A stretch of 64,000 nucleotides of DNA, from positions 189,664,003 through 189,728,002 of the forward strand of contig CM076848.1 of the NCBI GenBank assembly GCA_039519185.1, given 5' to 3'. The notes below the pieces were generated by a model. The model was not told the origin of the DNA and made no database searches. It worked only from the letters and a program-made list of their open reading frames with translations. The translations under genes and the position numbers were made by a program. How positions within the stretch are numbered: the first letter of the stretch is position 1; the number at the start of each line of letters is the position of its first letter. Positions 22,936-33,845 of this stretch are shown in pieces. The stretch is from Astragalus membranaceus. Taxonomy: Eukaryota > Streptophyta > Magnoliopsida > Fabales > Fabaceae.

Positions 22936-25900
22936 TGTAATCTAAAAGATCTTTTTGATTTTAGTTTTACTTGAAACAAAAAAAAGGGGAAGTGTATTTC
23001 TTTATCCTACTTGAATATGCTCTTGGAGTAGCAAAAGTGAGAAAATATTTTTAGAATATTTTGGAATTCTAGTCACAATTGTGATTGAACAAAGGACTTA
23101 TGAATGATTAAAATGTGAAAGATCATATAATGGATTGAACTTTATTCCCAGAAGTGAATAAAGTTATAAATCACATAAAGTATGATTTATCTTTGGTCAT
23201 CGTTTAGATGTAAGATAAATTTCTTGAAGAACATATGATCATAAAATATTACTTTCTTTCATTACCCTTTATAAAAGTTTATGGCGAGTTCTTGAAGAAC
23301 ATAACAAAAAGTCTGTTTTTCCCCTTTGATAATCATTAATGATTTTCTTTGTATTCTATAAATAATGTAACCAAAAAATTTTGATATGTTGTATGTGAAA
23401 GGTAAATATTGAGTGTGCTGCATGTGAATGATAAAAAAAATCCATTATCATGATTTATGGTTATTTTTGACATATATGATTTATGGTTATATTCTTTACT
23501 ATTTCTCATAATGGTGTAGCGGTTTTATTTTTATGAAAATAATGATGTAGTAACTCATATACATTATGACAAAGTTTAATTTTTCTAAGTGTAACTTCTC
23601 TTTCTACTTACCCTTGGAATTCTAGTCTACATGATTTTACTATTTAGTATATGTTCAATTATATTTTTCTAATATAAAGATGACGACACATATTAATATT
23701 TTTGAATGACCAGAAGATTCTTCAATATAATAAATTTTTGTGTCTCATGTGTTCTTAATGCATATAAACTACCAGAAAGTCATATGGTAGTACCAATGTG
23801 TGTTCTTATTATCAACTTGCAACCAAAAGTTTGTAAATGTAATTGAAGGCCCCAGAAGAGCTAATTGTATTGTTACCTAGTTTGAAGAACAAAGCTTTAC
23901 ACATTGATGCCATATTTTCTCGAGTCTCATAGAAACTAATTGAGTTTCAAGGATATTCATCTAAGTGGATATACCATAAATAAATGGAGAAAATTTTCAA
24001 TGTATGTATATCATGAGACTTAATTTAGAAAATACAAATGTGTATTAGAAAGAAAAAAAATACTTGTGTTTCTTTTGGTTGATACTAAATGCATATTAGT
24101 ACAATACATGCTACCTTAAACCAGAAGTTTATGGATTATAATAAGTTTATCGTTGGGAAGACCGGTTGCGCCATCCGGGGTCTATTATGATGCGAAAAAT
24201 AGTTAAGAATTTTAGTGAACATGTATTGAAGAGCCTGTAGATTCTTCAATCCATTAAACAAATACATTAATCACTTGATATTTTATGATTTTAATTGATG
24301 CATCAATTAGATGACCACATATATACTACATATATTTGTCGTCAACTCACAACTAGAAGTTTGTGAGATGGCTTACTCAACTAATTTGAGTAAGAGGTCA
24401 TTATGTGAATTATCTTTGAATCATTTGGTAAGTATTGTATGTATATTAGAATTAATATTGGACATCACATAGCTATGTTTATTCATAAAATGATCTTGAA
24501 GAACCATTCATTAGACGTCTAAAGTTATAAATATGATCAGTTCTTATGAAATCAAAACTTCAATTTCTACATGGGAACATGCAATATTGCAAGCAAAGAC
24601 ATTGATACACATCAAGCCAATAAGGTATCATATGTAAGTTCTCCCTTTTATGATTGATTTTTAGTCAATAGTCCAATATCTCCCATCTTAAATTTTTTTG
24701 ATGTGTTGTGTATGTTTACATTGCTACACTACTTTACAATAATAAATATGCTTGAAGAATGTTGGGAATATATGAGTATATGAATCTCCATCCATCATAG
24801 AGTATGTTGAGCCAATAACCAGAGATGTATTTATAGCTTAGTCAGCAAATTATCATTTTGATGAATTAGTTTTCCCAACATTAGGGGGAGAGATAAGCAG
24901 CTGGAAATTAGTATTATTTGAAATAAATTATTATTATTATTATCTTATCTTGATCCTCTTATAAACCAATGTGAACCAGAAGTTCAAAGAATAATTCATT
25001 TGCAAAATTTTGTAAATTATTCACCAACTGCAATACGCAAATAAAATTGATGTCCCTGTTGGACACTCAGACGTTGCAAATGAATCTTAACCACGCATGA
25101 AGCGTGTGGTTTAGTCGGTTCCAAAGAATAAAAATCCTAGAACAAGAAAATGAGCTTAAAAGCAAGATGGCCCAAAAGAGGATATGGAAACTCGTAACGA
25201 CTAATTTGACATAATTACTTTTCAAGTTCCAGAAGAACTGATCAGGTACCTGAAATTTGTGAAAATGAGATCTCAATAAATTATGTCATTATGTCAATAA
25301 TGAAATATGATGGAACCGAAACAAAGACAACGTTGACAATTTTGTGGGTGTATAATGTAGCGCTAAATATGATAAATGATGAAGAGGATCATGAACCAAA
25401 GTCTATTAAGAATATAGACAAAGCAATGATTGGCCAAAATAGGAAAATGCAATTGAAGTGGAATTAAACTTGATTTGCAAAGAAAAACGTTTTTCCGACC
25501 TATAGTCAATACAGCCGAAGATGTGAATCTAGTTAGACTCGATGTTTAAAAGTATTCGCACAAACTTAACATTTGATTTCGAAGATAAATTCACCTGTAG
25601 TGAATGCAGGTAGTTTTGAAAGGCTCAAATACAACGATGGATGTGTTACAACTTTTTGTATGGCTTATTTGATAGTCATGATTATATGAGGATCCCAGAA
25701 GGATCTAATTTTTTTCGAGATTGGCTGTTTGGACTCTTGAGATGATTACTCCAATTGAAATAATCCCCTCCATGGGATAATATTATCTGCACACATGTGG
25801 TATAATCATCTCAATGCATATTTTAAATTGCTTAAAGAAAGAGTTTGATATGAAGGACCTCAAATTATATTTGATGGATTTGGAGGTTGAACCTCTCTGG

Positions 25901-26755
25901 TTGATCTCTAAATAGAAAATTTTAGAAGGATTGAAGATATAGAGAAATATCTTAAATAAATATTTCTCCTAAACAAAGTTTTGTCTCGACCTGCAGATCG
26001 ATCAATTAGCTAATTGAATCATGATAAATTATATCTCTATTGAGTACATGATGTGTGTCTCAAGAAGATATCAAATATCCCGGTCTAGAAGACTTTAAAT
26101 TAGTGCGCGCATATTACTAGACGTCATATGGATTGATGTGATAATATTATTTGATACATATTAGTGAGATAGAGTTTATCACCAACCAAAATGCATTAGA
26201 ACAAAGTGAGATAAATTTATTTTATATTTTTACGATTGAATTGAAGCAATTATTTTATGAATATATGTCCATCAAATTAACCATGCAGATACAAGACATT
26301 TTTCTGGTCCAGATCAAGCCAGTTCTGAAGTATATGATTATTTACATATGGCGACATTGAGGCATCATCATGATCTATATAACAATCTATAGTTATCACT
26401 TCCTCATATCATGTTAGAATACCAACAATTCAAGGAAGAAACCCCGAAGATAATACCAACTATGAATCTCAATTGAAAGGAGGATATATTACGAAGTATA
26501 TTGCTTCTTATGCATCAAGGGGGAAAATCTAAATGTATATTCTTAAGAGATTCTTCAAATAGGGGGAGAAAACAGTACTCTTTTTTTCTTGTCGTGGTTT
26601 TGTCCCATTGGGTTTTCCACGAAAGGTTTTTAACGAGGCAGTTCCCCACATAAAGGATATTGTACTCTTTTTCCTTCACTAAGAATTTTTCCCACTGGGT
26701 TTTTTCTTAGTAAGGTTTTAATGAGGCATATCCTTAATGGACATCCAAGGGGGAG

Positions 26756-27085
26756 TGTTATGAATAATAGTAATGTGGATGTCCATGAGTTACAAATGTT
26801 ACATAGTAGAGGAATATTAGAAGACACTCATTTATATAGATTATTATTCCTTGTAATGGTTATTCATTGTATATGTTAAAGACACATTATGGTAGGCCTT
26901 AATTCATTTGTAGGTTACAAGACTTATGTCCTAAAAATAGGACTCATATGACATTGTAAAGATGTACCTTCAAGAGTAGAATGCAAATGCTCTTTTCTTC
27001 TCTCATTCTCTTCTTCTATTTCTTCTTCATCTATAGTCTATTATAATGGTTATATCTTACTCTTGTTTGGATCAATTTCATAACA
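26756..27085 (+). repeat. 3' LTR of the copia element
   Basis: This copy of the 330-bp LTR lies directly after a purine tract and is followed by TATAT. Differences from the 5' copy are single bases, such as T/G in TTGTAAT(T/G)GTTATT. Confidence 0.9.
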
Positions 27086-27239
27086 TATATATAGTGGTTT
27101 TTTTTGTACCCCCCTCTTTATACCCCATACCCCCATAATTCAGTTTAACCCAAAAACACCCCTCTCATTTTTACTAAAATCTGATCAGACCCCACCAAAA
27201 ATTGAGTTTCCCGAAATTATCTCATTTAAAGGTAATTCC

Positions 27240-27480
27240 AGAATTTTTATTCGCGTTTTATCCGGAAATACTGTATTTCCGGAACAGTTAATTGCTTCCG
27301 GAAACATCAAACTTTTAGTATTTCCGGAAACTTTTTTTTAGTTTCCGGAAACATTGTATTTCCGGAAAGTTTATTTTTTTTACCTTCCGGAAATACCGTT
27401 TTTTACGTGTTTCCGGATGTTTTAAAATGTCTCTTCCGGAATTACGTGTATTTTCGGTAATTCCGGAAGTTGTTTTTAAA
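27240..27480 (+). repeat. Cluster of TTCCGGAA-type palindromes
   Basis: At least nine TTCCGGA or TCCGGAA motifs occur within about 230 bp just upstream of the FAR1/MULE-like exon, far above chance for AT-rich DNA. They could be subterminal binding sites of a transposase or a tandem-derived regulatory region. Confidence 0.6.
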
Positions 27481-27512
27481 ATTGTTTTTTACTTTTTCGT
27501 TATTTTACAGAT

Positions 27513-28150
27513 ATGGTTATGGCTGACGACAGACTTCCGTTTACTATAGATTTATCGGACGAGTTTACTACCTCAGAGGTACATATCTTCCTAAAGCGCT
27601 TCTTGTTTATTATTTTTTATAAGTTATTAATTTAGTTTGCGCTTATTTTGTAGCTTTTTCCTACTCGGGATAATCTTGTACGTTAGGCTACAGATATCGG
27701 GAAAGCCAACGGAGTCATTGTTATTATTATTCGATCCGAGTCCACGGAGAATGGTAAAGGGAAGAAGAATAAGATCGTTTTGGGTTGCGAGAGACATGGG
27801 AGATATACTGCAGTAGATCTTGGGTGTTCTACTAGACACAAGACCTCAAAAAAGTGTGGTTGTCATTTTAGATTGAAAGCTAAACCACTCAATCCTCCTA
27901 ATTTTGATTGGAAGGTTAAAGTTATGTGTGGAAGTCACAATCATGAGCCTCATAAGACTTGGCTTGGAGCAGCAATCTTTGGTAAGTTTAACAAGGAGGA
28001 GCGGTCAGTTGTTGAGGAGCATTTGTTGTGGGGAGTGAAAGCACAAAAAGGTCTAGAGGCAATAAAGAGGAGATTTGCCAACAACTTGAGTAAGATCTCT
28101 CAGTTGTATAGAACTCGCAGCAAACTCCGATCGGGCAGACCGTTTTACTA
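27513..28150 (+). pseudogene. FAR1/FRS-type (MULE-related) zinc-finger protein, broken N-terminal fragment
   Basis: Two exons are visible: 27513-27578 (22 codons, starting MVMADD) and 27654-28150, separated by a 75-bp GT-AG intron. The second exon matches the N-terminal DNA-binding region of FAR1-related proteins and MULE transposases. It has LFPTRDNLVR, IGKANGVIVII, and a WRKY-GCM1-like zinc finger with CERHGRY, KKCGCHFRL and VMCGSHNHEP. A TAG at 27684-27686 replaces a residue that is usually tryptophan. The frame is cut at about 28150, where Ogre-type DNA begins, so the MULE catalytic domain is missing. It is probably a dead transposon-derived gene. Confidence 0.8.
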
Positions 28151-28471
28151 GTACCATTACTAGTTCGCGCTCCATCAGACCCATTGGTCCATCAGGCTTA
28201 GGCATGCCCTTCAGACCCTGCCGGTCCTTCAATTTAACCCCAATCAATGCGCCAAGCATCGACTGCGAATTAGACCATCACAGCCCCAGTGCTCCTTCAG
28301 ATCCCAGTGGTCCTTATTTATTGCTTTCTCGTTAACACGCCAAGTGTTAACCACTGTCTGTAAAGTCTCAAAACCCCCAACTATCCTACTAGTCGGACAA
28401 AATTAGCGTCTGTTGTATCTTTATTTCTATTCCTTCATTTTTTCTACGGAATATAAATAAAGAGGGGCAGT
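28151..28471 (+). mobile_element. 3' internal end of an Ogre-like element with polypurine tract
   Basis: Phrases of the type CAGTGGTCCTTCAGAT(CC) recur, as in the Ogre 3' regions at 32380-32600 and 38460-38545. The segment ends ATAAATAAAGAGGGGCAG, the same polypurine tract that precedes both long LTRs at 38752 and 50761. The left side is joined abruptly to the FAR1-like fragment, so the body of the element is missing. Confidence 0.65.
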
Positions 28472-30300
28472 TGTTATACCCCAATTTTGTCTGCTCCCTT
28501 TGTACAACAGTCCTTTTTTATTTAGTTTACGTGTCACAAATCCAGGTCACATTACTACGAGAAAAGTTTTCGAGCCCATTCGATGCTGTCTCATTTTAAT
28601 TTGGTCACAACTGTCACATTTTGTTTTAATTGGGCCTATCTTTAAATATGTGTTGTAATTGGCCCATTTCTTCTAATTGGGCCTCATTTTGACGCGTTGT
28701 TTGATTGGGCCCGGCTTTCGTTCATGGTTTCAGCCGGGCTTCTTTTTGTCCTTTTTTTTTAAAAATAAAATATAAAATAAGAATTACAAAAAATATTACA
28801 ATGTCCAAAGGTCCAAAAATATAAACCCAAAAATACAAAAAAAAAATATAAAATCCGAAAATACATAAAAAAAAATCAATAAAAATACAAAAAAGAGGGA
28901 ATAAGGCAGCAGCGGTGCCTTCACCACCCTCCTTGAACACCAAGTTATCCATCTTCTCCAACCCATGCCCAAAACCTGTAAAAAAGGAAAGAAAATCATG
29001 TCAAAATCAGGAATTCATGGCAAAAAACCTAATTGGTGCCTATAAAAGGAGGCTGAGATTTTCAGAGAAAACAGACCAAGTGATTAGGTTTCACACGAAA
29101 ACCCTAGTTAACCAAACACCTGAAAATTCTGAAACGAAGTAGCAGTGAAACGAAAAGCAAAGCAGGCAAGGGTATGGTTCAGCAGTAGCACACTACAAAA
29201 AACAGCGCATTAGCGACGGATTTTTCCCTCGCTAATGCCTGTTTTTCCCTCGCTAATGACTGTTAGCGACAGAATTAGCGACGGACCAATTCCGTCGCTA
29301 AAAAGCTGGTCGCTAATTGGGTAGCGAGGGAAATGAAAGAGGAAGAGGAAAATGGAGAAGGAAACGAAATTAAAGAGGAAGAGGAGGAAATGAAAGAGGA
29401 TGGTGTGGTGTGGTGTGGTGTTGAAGGGAGAAGATGATGGTGGTGGTGGTAAGAAGAAATGAAAGAGGAAGAGGAAGAAATGAAAGAGAGGAAAAAACGG
29501 AGAAGAGGAAGAAATGAAAGAGGAAAAGGAAGAAATGAAAGAGGAAGAGGAAGGATTCGGGTTTATAAAAAAAAAATTACCCGTTAGCGACGGATTTCCC
29601 TCGCTAATGTCTGTCACGTGTCAAATCAACTACAACGGTCAGTGGCACAATTTTCCAAACATTAGCGACGGATTTAGCGACGGATTTCCGTCGCTAATTC
29701 AAATTTTTTTTTCAATTTTCGCGCCATGTTAAATCCGTCGCTAATTTAGCCAATTTCCGTCGCTAAATACCTTGTTCTCAATCCGTCGCTAATTTTGTGC
29801 ATTTCCGTCGCTAATTTTGATTTTAGCGACGGACCACATATCCGTCGCTAAACACTGTTTTTTTTGTAGTGGCAGAACAGCAAAAGGAGGATTTTCAGAA
29901 GCTGGAGAGCCGGGTTAGTTTCCTCGTTGTTTATTTTTTTATTAGATATTCACATACTGTATCAATGAGTTAATCTGTGTTGATACACCTAGGCTTTAAC
30001 TTGTACATAGTTTATCGCACTTTGTTCATGCTTTTTAAATGTAAATACCGAAACATTAGGGTGTAGCTTACCAGAAAAGATTCAAGATCATTTTTATCCA
30101 ACTCTTAATGATCTCGTTTTTTTAACAAAGAACTGATACATCAATACAGAATAACAAGATCAGGAATCAAAGGATTTTAGGACAGTCCTCAGAACATAGG
30201 AATCCAATAGAAATAGAAGTTGAATGTAGAAGATTAAGAAAGGTCAAAGTGGTCAAAATGGAAGTAAAAACAGAGACTTTGAATCTGATTTTTCTAACCA
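28472..30300 (+). mobile_element. Truncated LTR of an Ogre-like element, right border uncertain
   Basis: The sequence begins TGTTATACCCCAATTTTGTC, a close match to the start of the long LTRs (TGTCATACCCTAATTTTGTC), directly after a polypurine tract. A TATA box (CCTATAAAAGG, 29038-29048) suggests a promoter about 570 bp in. No primer site follows, and pol-derived sequence is reached by about 30320, so the LTR is truncated. A CACTA element sits inside it. Confidence 0.55.
29191..29871. mobile_element. Non-autonomous CACTA element
   Basis: The 681-bp element begins CACTACAAAAAA and ends TTTTTTTTGTAGTG, with a 3-bp target duplication GCA at 29188-29190 and 29872-29874, as expected for CACTA elements. 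Both ends carry many copies of TTAGCGACGGA / TCCGTCGCTAA in both orientations, probably subterminal transposase-binding repeats. The middle is a GAAGAGGAA-rich, low-complexity tract. No transposase is present. Confidence 0.88.
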
Positions 30301-30309
30301 CTGGTGTAA

Positions 30310-30811
30310 CAAATCTATGATTTGGTCTGCCGTTACGGCCTTCCAAAAAAGATCGTCATGGACAGTGGTGAAAGGGCTATGTGAAGACTACAAGTCGAGC
30401 ATCATGATCCCCCCATACCGCCCAAAAAAAACAAATGGGGCAGTTGCGACAACAAACAAAGAATATCAGGGATGATAGTGACCTTATGGGGATCAGACCT
30501 CGTTTCGTACTTCAACAGGGGCAACCCCGTACGATGGGAGTAGTACTTCCATTAAACCTCATCAAACAAAAGAACGGTTGTCTTATGTCATATCGAAAAA
30601 GAACAAAGAAAGATTAACAGAAGAAGGTCCGTCCTCAACAATTTTAAGGAGACTTGGTGCCCAAGAAAGTCGTACCCAAAAGGATTCCCGCAGGAGATGG
30701 ACCTCGAACTATAAAGGACCGTACGTGGTAAAGAAATCATTCTCTGGAGGATCCTTAATTCTCACAAAAATGGATGGGGAAGACCTCCCACTCCCGGTGA
30801 ACTCTGCCTAA
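30310..30811 (+). pseudogene. Ogre/Tat integrase C-terminal remnant
   Basis: In shifting frames the plus strand shows the end of a Tat/Ogre pol. A segment resembling the integrase core (ATG-free, near 30385-30460: SSIMIPPYRPK, NGAV) comes first. The C-terminal part follows, ending about 30811: NYKGPYVVKKSFSGGSLILT, MDGEDLPLPVN. Several stops and shifts interrupt it. The 3' non-coding region begins directly after with the AGCTCGCTAGGTTGAAAACC motif. Confidence 0.75.
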
Positions 30812-32635
30812 AAAAGGAGTATAGAAAAATGAGACAAGCAAAAATAAGCTCGCTAGGTTGAAAACCCGGAAAGGCGGCCTAGGCAAAAGTTAGAGCGGCC
30901 CGGTGGATTGAAAATCCAAAAGGGACAATCCAGGAAAAAATTAGGGTCAGGAAGTTGGACTAAACAAACATTGAGGCAATCAACACTTCCAAAAGTCGGA
31001 TGATGAGTGATCAAGGTCGTGAACATGGGTGGCCGGCACCGTTACTTCAAGGACAATAACTACCGAGAAGTCTGCTTAGTATTTCAGCTTTCCTATTCTT
31101 TCAATGAAATTCCTCACGTAATTTTAAGTCGGTGTGCCTTCTGCACATTTGGCCTCCAATGTCAATATCAAACACTTTCATTTCTTTTTACTTCCGTCTA
31201 TTTTTGAAATGATGTTTTGTGATAATTGATATTGAATTGTGAAACATGTGGCATAATCAAAAGCATTACAATCATTACGAAATTTTCGAGAATCACAGAA
31301 GAGATATAGTCTTTCATTAAAATACCTATAAGGAAAAAAGGAACCGCAGGAATAGAGCAATAAATGCGTAATCATCTCAAATGATAAGTCTCAGTCATGC
31401 GCAATTGACCTAGCAATACGAATGCACTTGATAGCCTCGTAACCCCATACCGGAAGTCCTGCGAGTTGAAGGACCAGCAAAAAAAGAGAGGCCCAAAAAG
31501 AAAAGCCAAAAAAAGAGAGACAAAAAAAAAGCAAAAAAGAAAAGCCAAAAGAAAAAAAATCATCCACATTGCATTCATTACCCCCACCAAAGCAGAAATC
31601 ATTCCATCATGCAACCATGCATTTCGTTGCAGCACCTGCATCTAAGCAGTACAATTGCATTCATATCTTATCTGCATCTGCATACAACCGTTTGTCAACT
31701 TTCTCATCCCATCCCATCAGGTTCAACACCCATGGTATACCCATTTCATGCATCATCCCACCAGATACCAATCATTGCACGTTCGTCACATGTATAACAT
31801 TGTTTGCTTCGATAGATGTGTCAAGTGTCGGTCCCATCGTTTGCCAAAAAAGTTTTTTTGTTTTTTACATCACTAATCATATCATTATACCATGCATTCG
31901 CGTGTCTTCCTTTATCCATCATGGCATTCGCATCAAAGCATTACATTTGCGTCACATTCGCACTTTGCATTTCATACACTCATTATATACTAAGAAAAAA
32001 AAAAGGAAAGTCAAAGAAGAAAAAAGAGGAAAAATCGCTAATTCCTTTACATTCATCATTAATCAGCACAATCACATTCATATCTTATCTGCATTCACAT
32101 ACGTTGTTTGTCAACCTCCATGTTCCACCAACTTCAACTCACATCATCTGCCACGTTTCATTCATCCCATCAGACACCTACCATTTCACATACCTATATT
32201 GCACGCATGCATCATTCATCGCATTTTTAGACATGCCAAATATAGATAGCTTTTCCCTTCTCAGGTAAATGCATTCATTAGGTATGTTCTAGGCAAGTAC
32301 GCCATGTGTCAATCCCAATAGTTTGTTCCCTCAAAGTCAGTGCTACAAGCACTGGTCTCATATCACAATTCAGAGTCCCAGACCCCCAGTGGTCCTTCAG
32401 ATCCCAAGCGCTCCTTCAGACCATCAATGGTCCTTCATTCCAGATCGCACGTCGCGTTATCGAGCAGCCGACGGATCATCCGACCCCAGGTCCTTCAGTT
32501 CAGTTCGAACTAATATGTCAAAGCAACGGCTTCGAACTCTACCTTCAGATCACTATGTCGACACTGAGTGCGACGGATCATCCGACCCCAGGTCCTTCAG
32601 ACTAGCTGTGTCCGCCTAAAAAACACAGTGCACGT
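30812..32635 (+). mobile_element. Ogre-like 3' non-coding region, first part
   Basis: The stretch 30850-30935 carries GCTCGCTAGGTTGAAAACCC and GGATTGAAAATCC..., each followed by a (C)GG(T/C)C..AGGCAAAA phrase. This pair of motifs recurs at 35499-35595 and 47531-47625. From 31560 to 32280 the sequence is rich in CATTCAT/GCATTC words and lacks convincing genes. From 32320 to 32610 there are repeats of CCCAG(T)GGTCCTTCAGA and GACGGATCATCCGACCCC. Confidence 0.65.
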
Positions 32636-33323
32636 TAGGGGTGTTCAAAACCGAACCAAACCAATAGAAAACCGCAAACCGAACCAAACCAAACCGAAAA
32701 CCGCAAAAAACCGCTTCTTATTGGTTTAGTTCGGTTTTTTTTATCATTGCACCGCGCGGTTTGGTTCGGTTCGCGGTTTTGATTATAGAAACTGAACCAA
32801 ACCAAACCAAACCGCAAGTAACACTAAGACTTATTGACTTACAACCTTCCTTACTAACTTACTAGCCCAAATGCAACTAAAACTCAACTCTCACTCACTT
32901 ACTAGCCCAAATACAATTAATTCTTTGACTCACTTACAAACAATCTATATTGTTATGCTATATTTAAAAATTACAATAAAATATTTAATTCAAATTCTTT
33001 TAAACATTGTCTTAACTATCTTAAAAGAATTAAAAGAGCGTAATTTATATACTACATATATTTGAGTATATTTTTTCTTAAAGATTTATGTTAGCGATTT
33101 TTTATGTTAGTTAATTTTAACTTCGTTATAAATTATGTTTTGTCTTGGAAAAAACCGAACCAACCGAACCAATCCAAACCGCATTAGTTTGGTTTGGTTT
33201 GGTTTGGTTCGGTTTTATTTTAGGAAGCCAACCGAACCAAACCAAACCGCATGTAGTTTTACCTTGCGGTTCGGTTCACTTTTTATCTCAAAACTGAACC
33301 AAACCGCACCGCGAACACCCCTA
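32636..33323. mobile_element. hAT-type non-autonomous element with AACCG-rich inverted arms
   Basis: The 688-bp element begins TAGGGGTGTTC and ends GAACACCCCTA, with the perfect 8-bp target duplication GTGCACGT at 32628-32635 and 33324-33331. Both arms, about 180 bp each, consist largely of AACCGAACC/AACCAAACCG words and their complements, so the element can fold on itself. The centre is AT-rich. It is inserted in Ogre 3' non-coding sequence. Confidence 0.9.
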
Positions 33324-33569
33324 GTGCACGTCCTTCGAGGTGAGCAAATCAGGTCAACGTAAGCTTTGATTCCTCATTACAATGGGGATACGTAGGAACG
33401 GGTCATACCCCGTCAAGCACATTTTTCTAAAACCCCTTTTTTCCAGTAAATCATTTGCATTTCCAAATAATTTTCAAAATCATGTTCCAAAACTAAAAAT
33501 CAAAAAATTGAAGAGTTTCCAATGCATGCATCTTCTCTAAACAAAGAAAAAATAGAAAAGCTCTTCATG

Positions 33570-33845
33570 TAAAAGCTCAATGAGCAAAAGTGCACCTTCG
33601 AATGACGAAGGGTAATATCTCAAATTTGTGTGTGCACTACAAATTTGAGATGTTACTCCACGATATCGGGGCACTTTGACCCTATCAAGTGAGGTTTGTT
33701 TTCAAATAAGAGAATAAGTTTGAGTTAACCAAATGTCGAAGCATTTCAGTATATTGCGTGAAGTATTGAGTCAGGATCCACTCAATGTTTCATGCAAGTT
33801 ACTCAGAGTAACGACAATTGGTTGCCTCACGCCATCATTTTTTTT
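33570..33845 (+). other. Cluster of perfect hairpins in the Ogre 3' region (copy 1)
   Basis: Successive inverted repeats are seen. GCTC-aat-GAGC comes near 33575-33585. CCTTCG/CGAAGG with a 5-nt loop is at 33595-33611. An 18-bp stem (GTAATATCTCAAATTTGT against its complement, one G-T pair) with a 9-nt loop is at 33612-33656. AAATG/CATTT is near 33731-33746. An enclosing GCGTGA/TCACGC stem (33756-33761 with 33827-33832) surrounds ATTGAGT/ACTCAAT (33765-33786) and GTTACTC/GAGTAAC (33798-33812). The same set lies at 45626-45900. Confidence 0.6.

Larger units (their letters stand above)
21772..27085 (+). mobile_element. Ty1/copia-type LTR retrotransposon, complete ends, decayed interior
   Basis: Two 330-bp LTRs (TGTTATG...CATAACA) are flanked by the 5-bp target duplication TATAT at 21767-21771 and 27086-27090. 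A primer-site-like sequence (ACGTTATCAGCACGAAG) follows the 5' LTR, and a polypurine tract (AAGGGGGAG) precedes the 3' LTR. The LTRs differ at about eight positions by eye. No open frame of useful length survives. Scattered stretches still resemble copia pol, for example a HFDE-LVFPTLGGE region near 24855-24895, a KIDVPVGHSDVANES region near 25043-25085, and AYNVAL/EDHEP/SI-like sequence at 25350-25410. The element cannot encode its own enzymes. Confidence 0.9.

Noticed and set aside
29210..29617. 135-codon minus-strand frame rich in Ser and Phe
   Set aside because: It is a translation of the GAAGAGGAA tract in the CACTA element.
31569..32268. 226- and 150-codon plus-strand frames
   Set aside because: They lie in CATTCAT-rich Ogre 3' sequence; two overlapping frames are open together, which points to composition and not coding.
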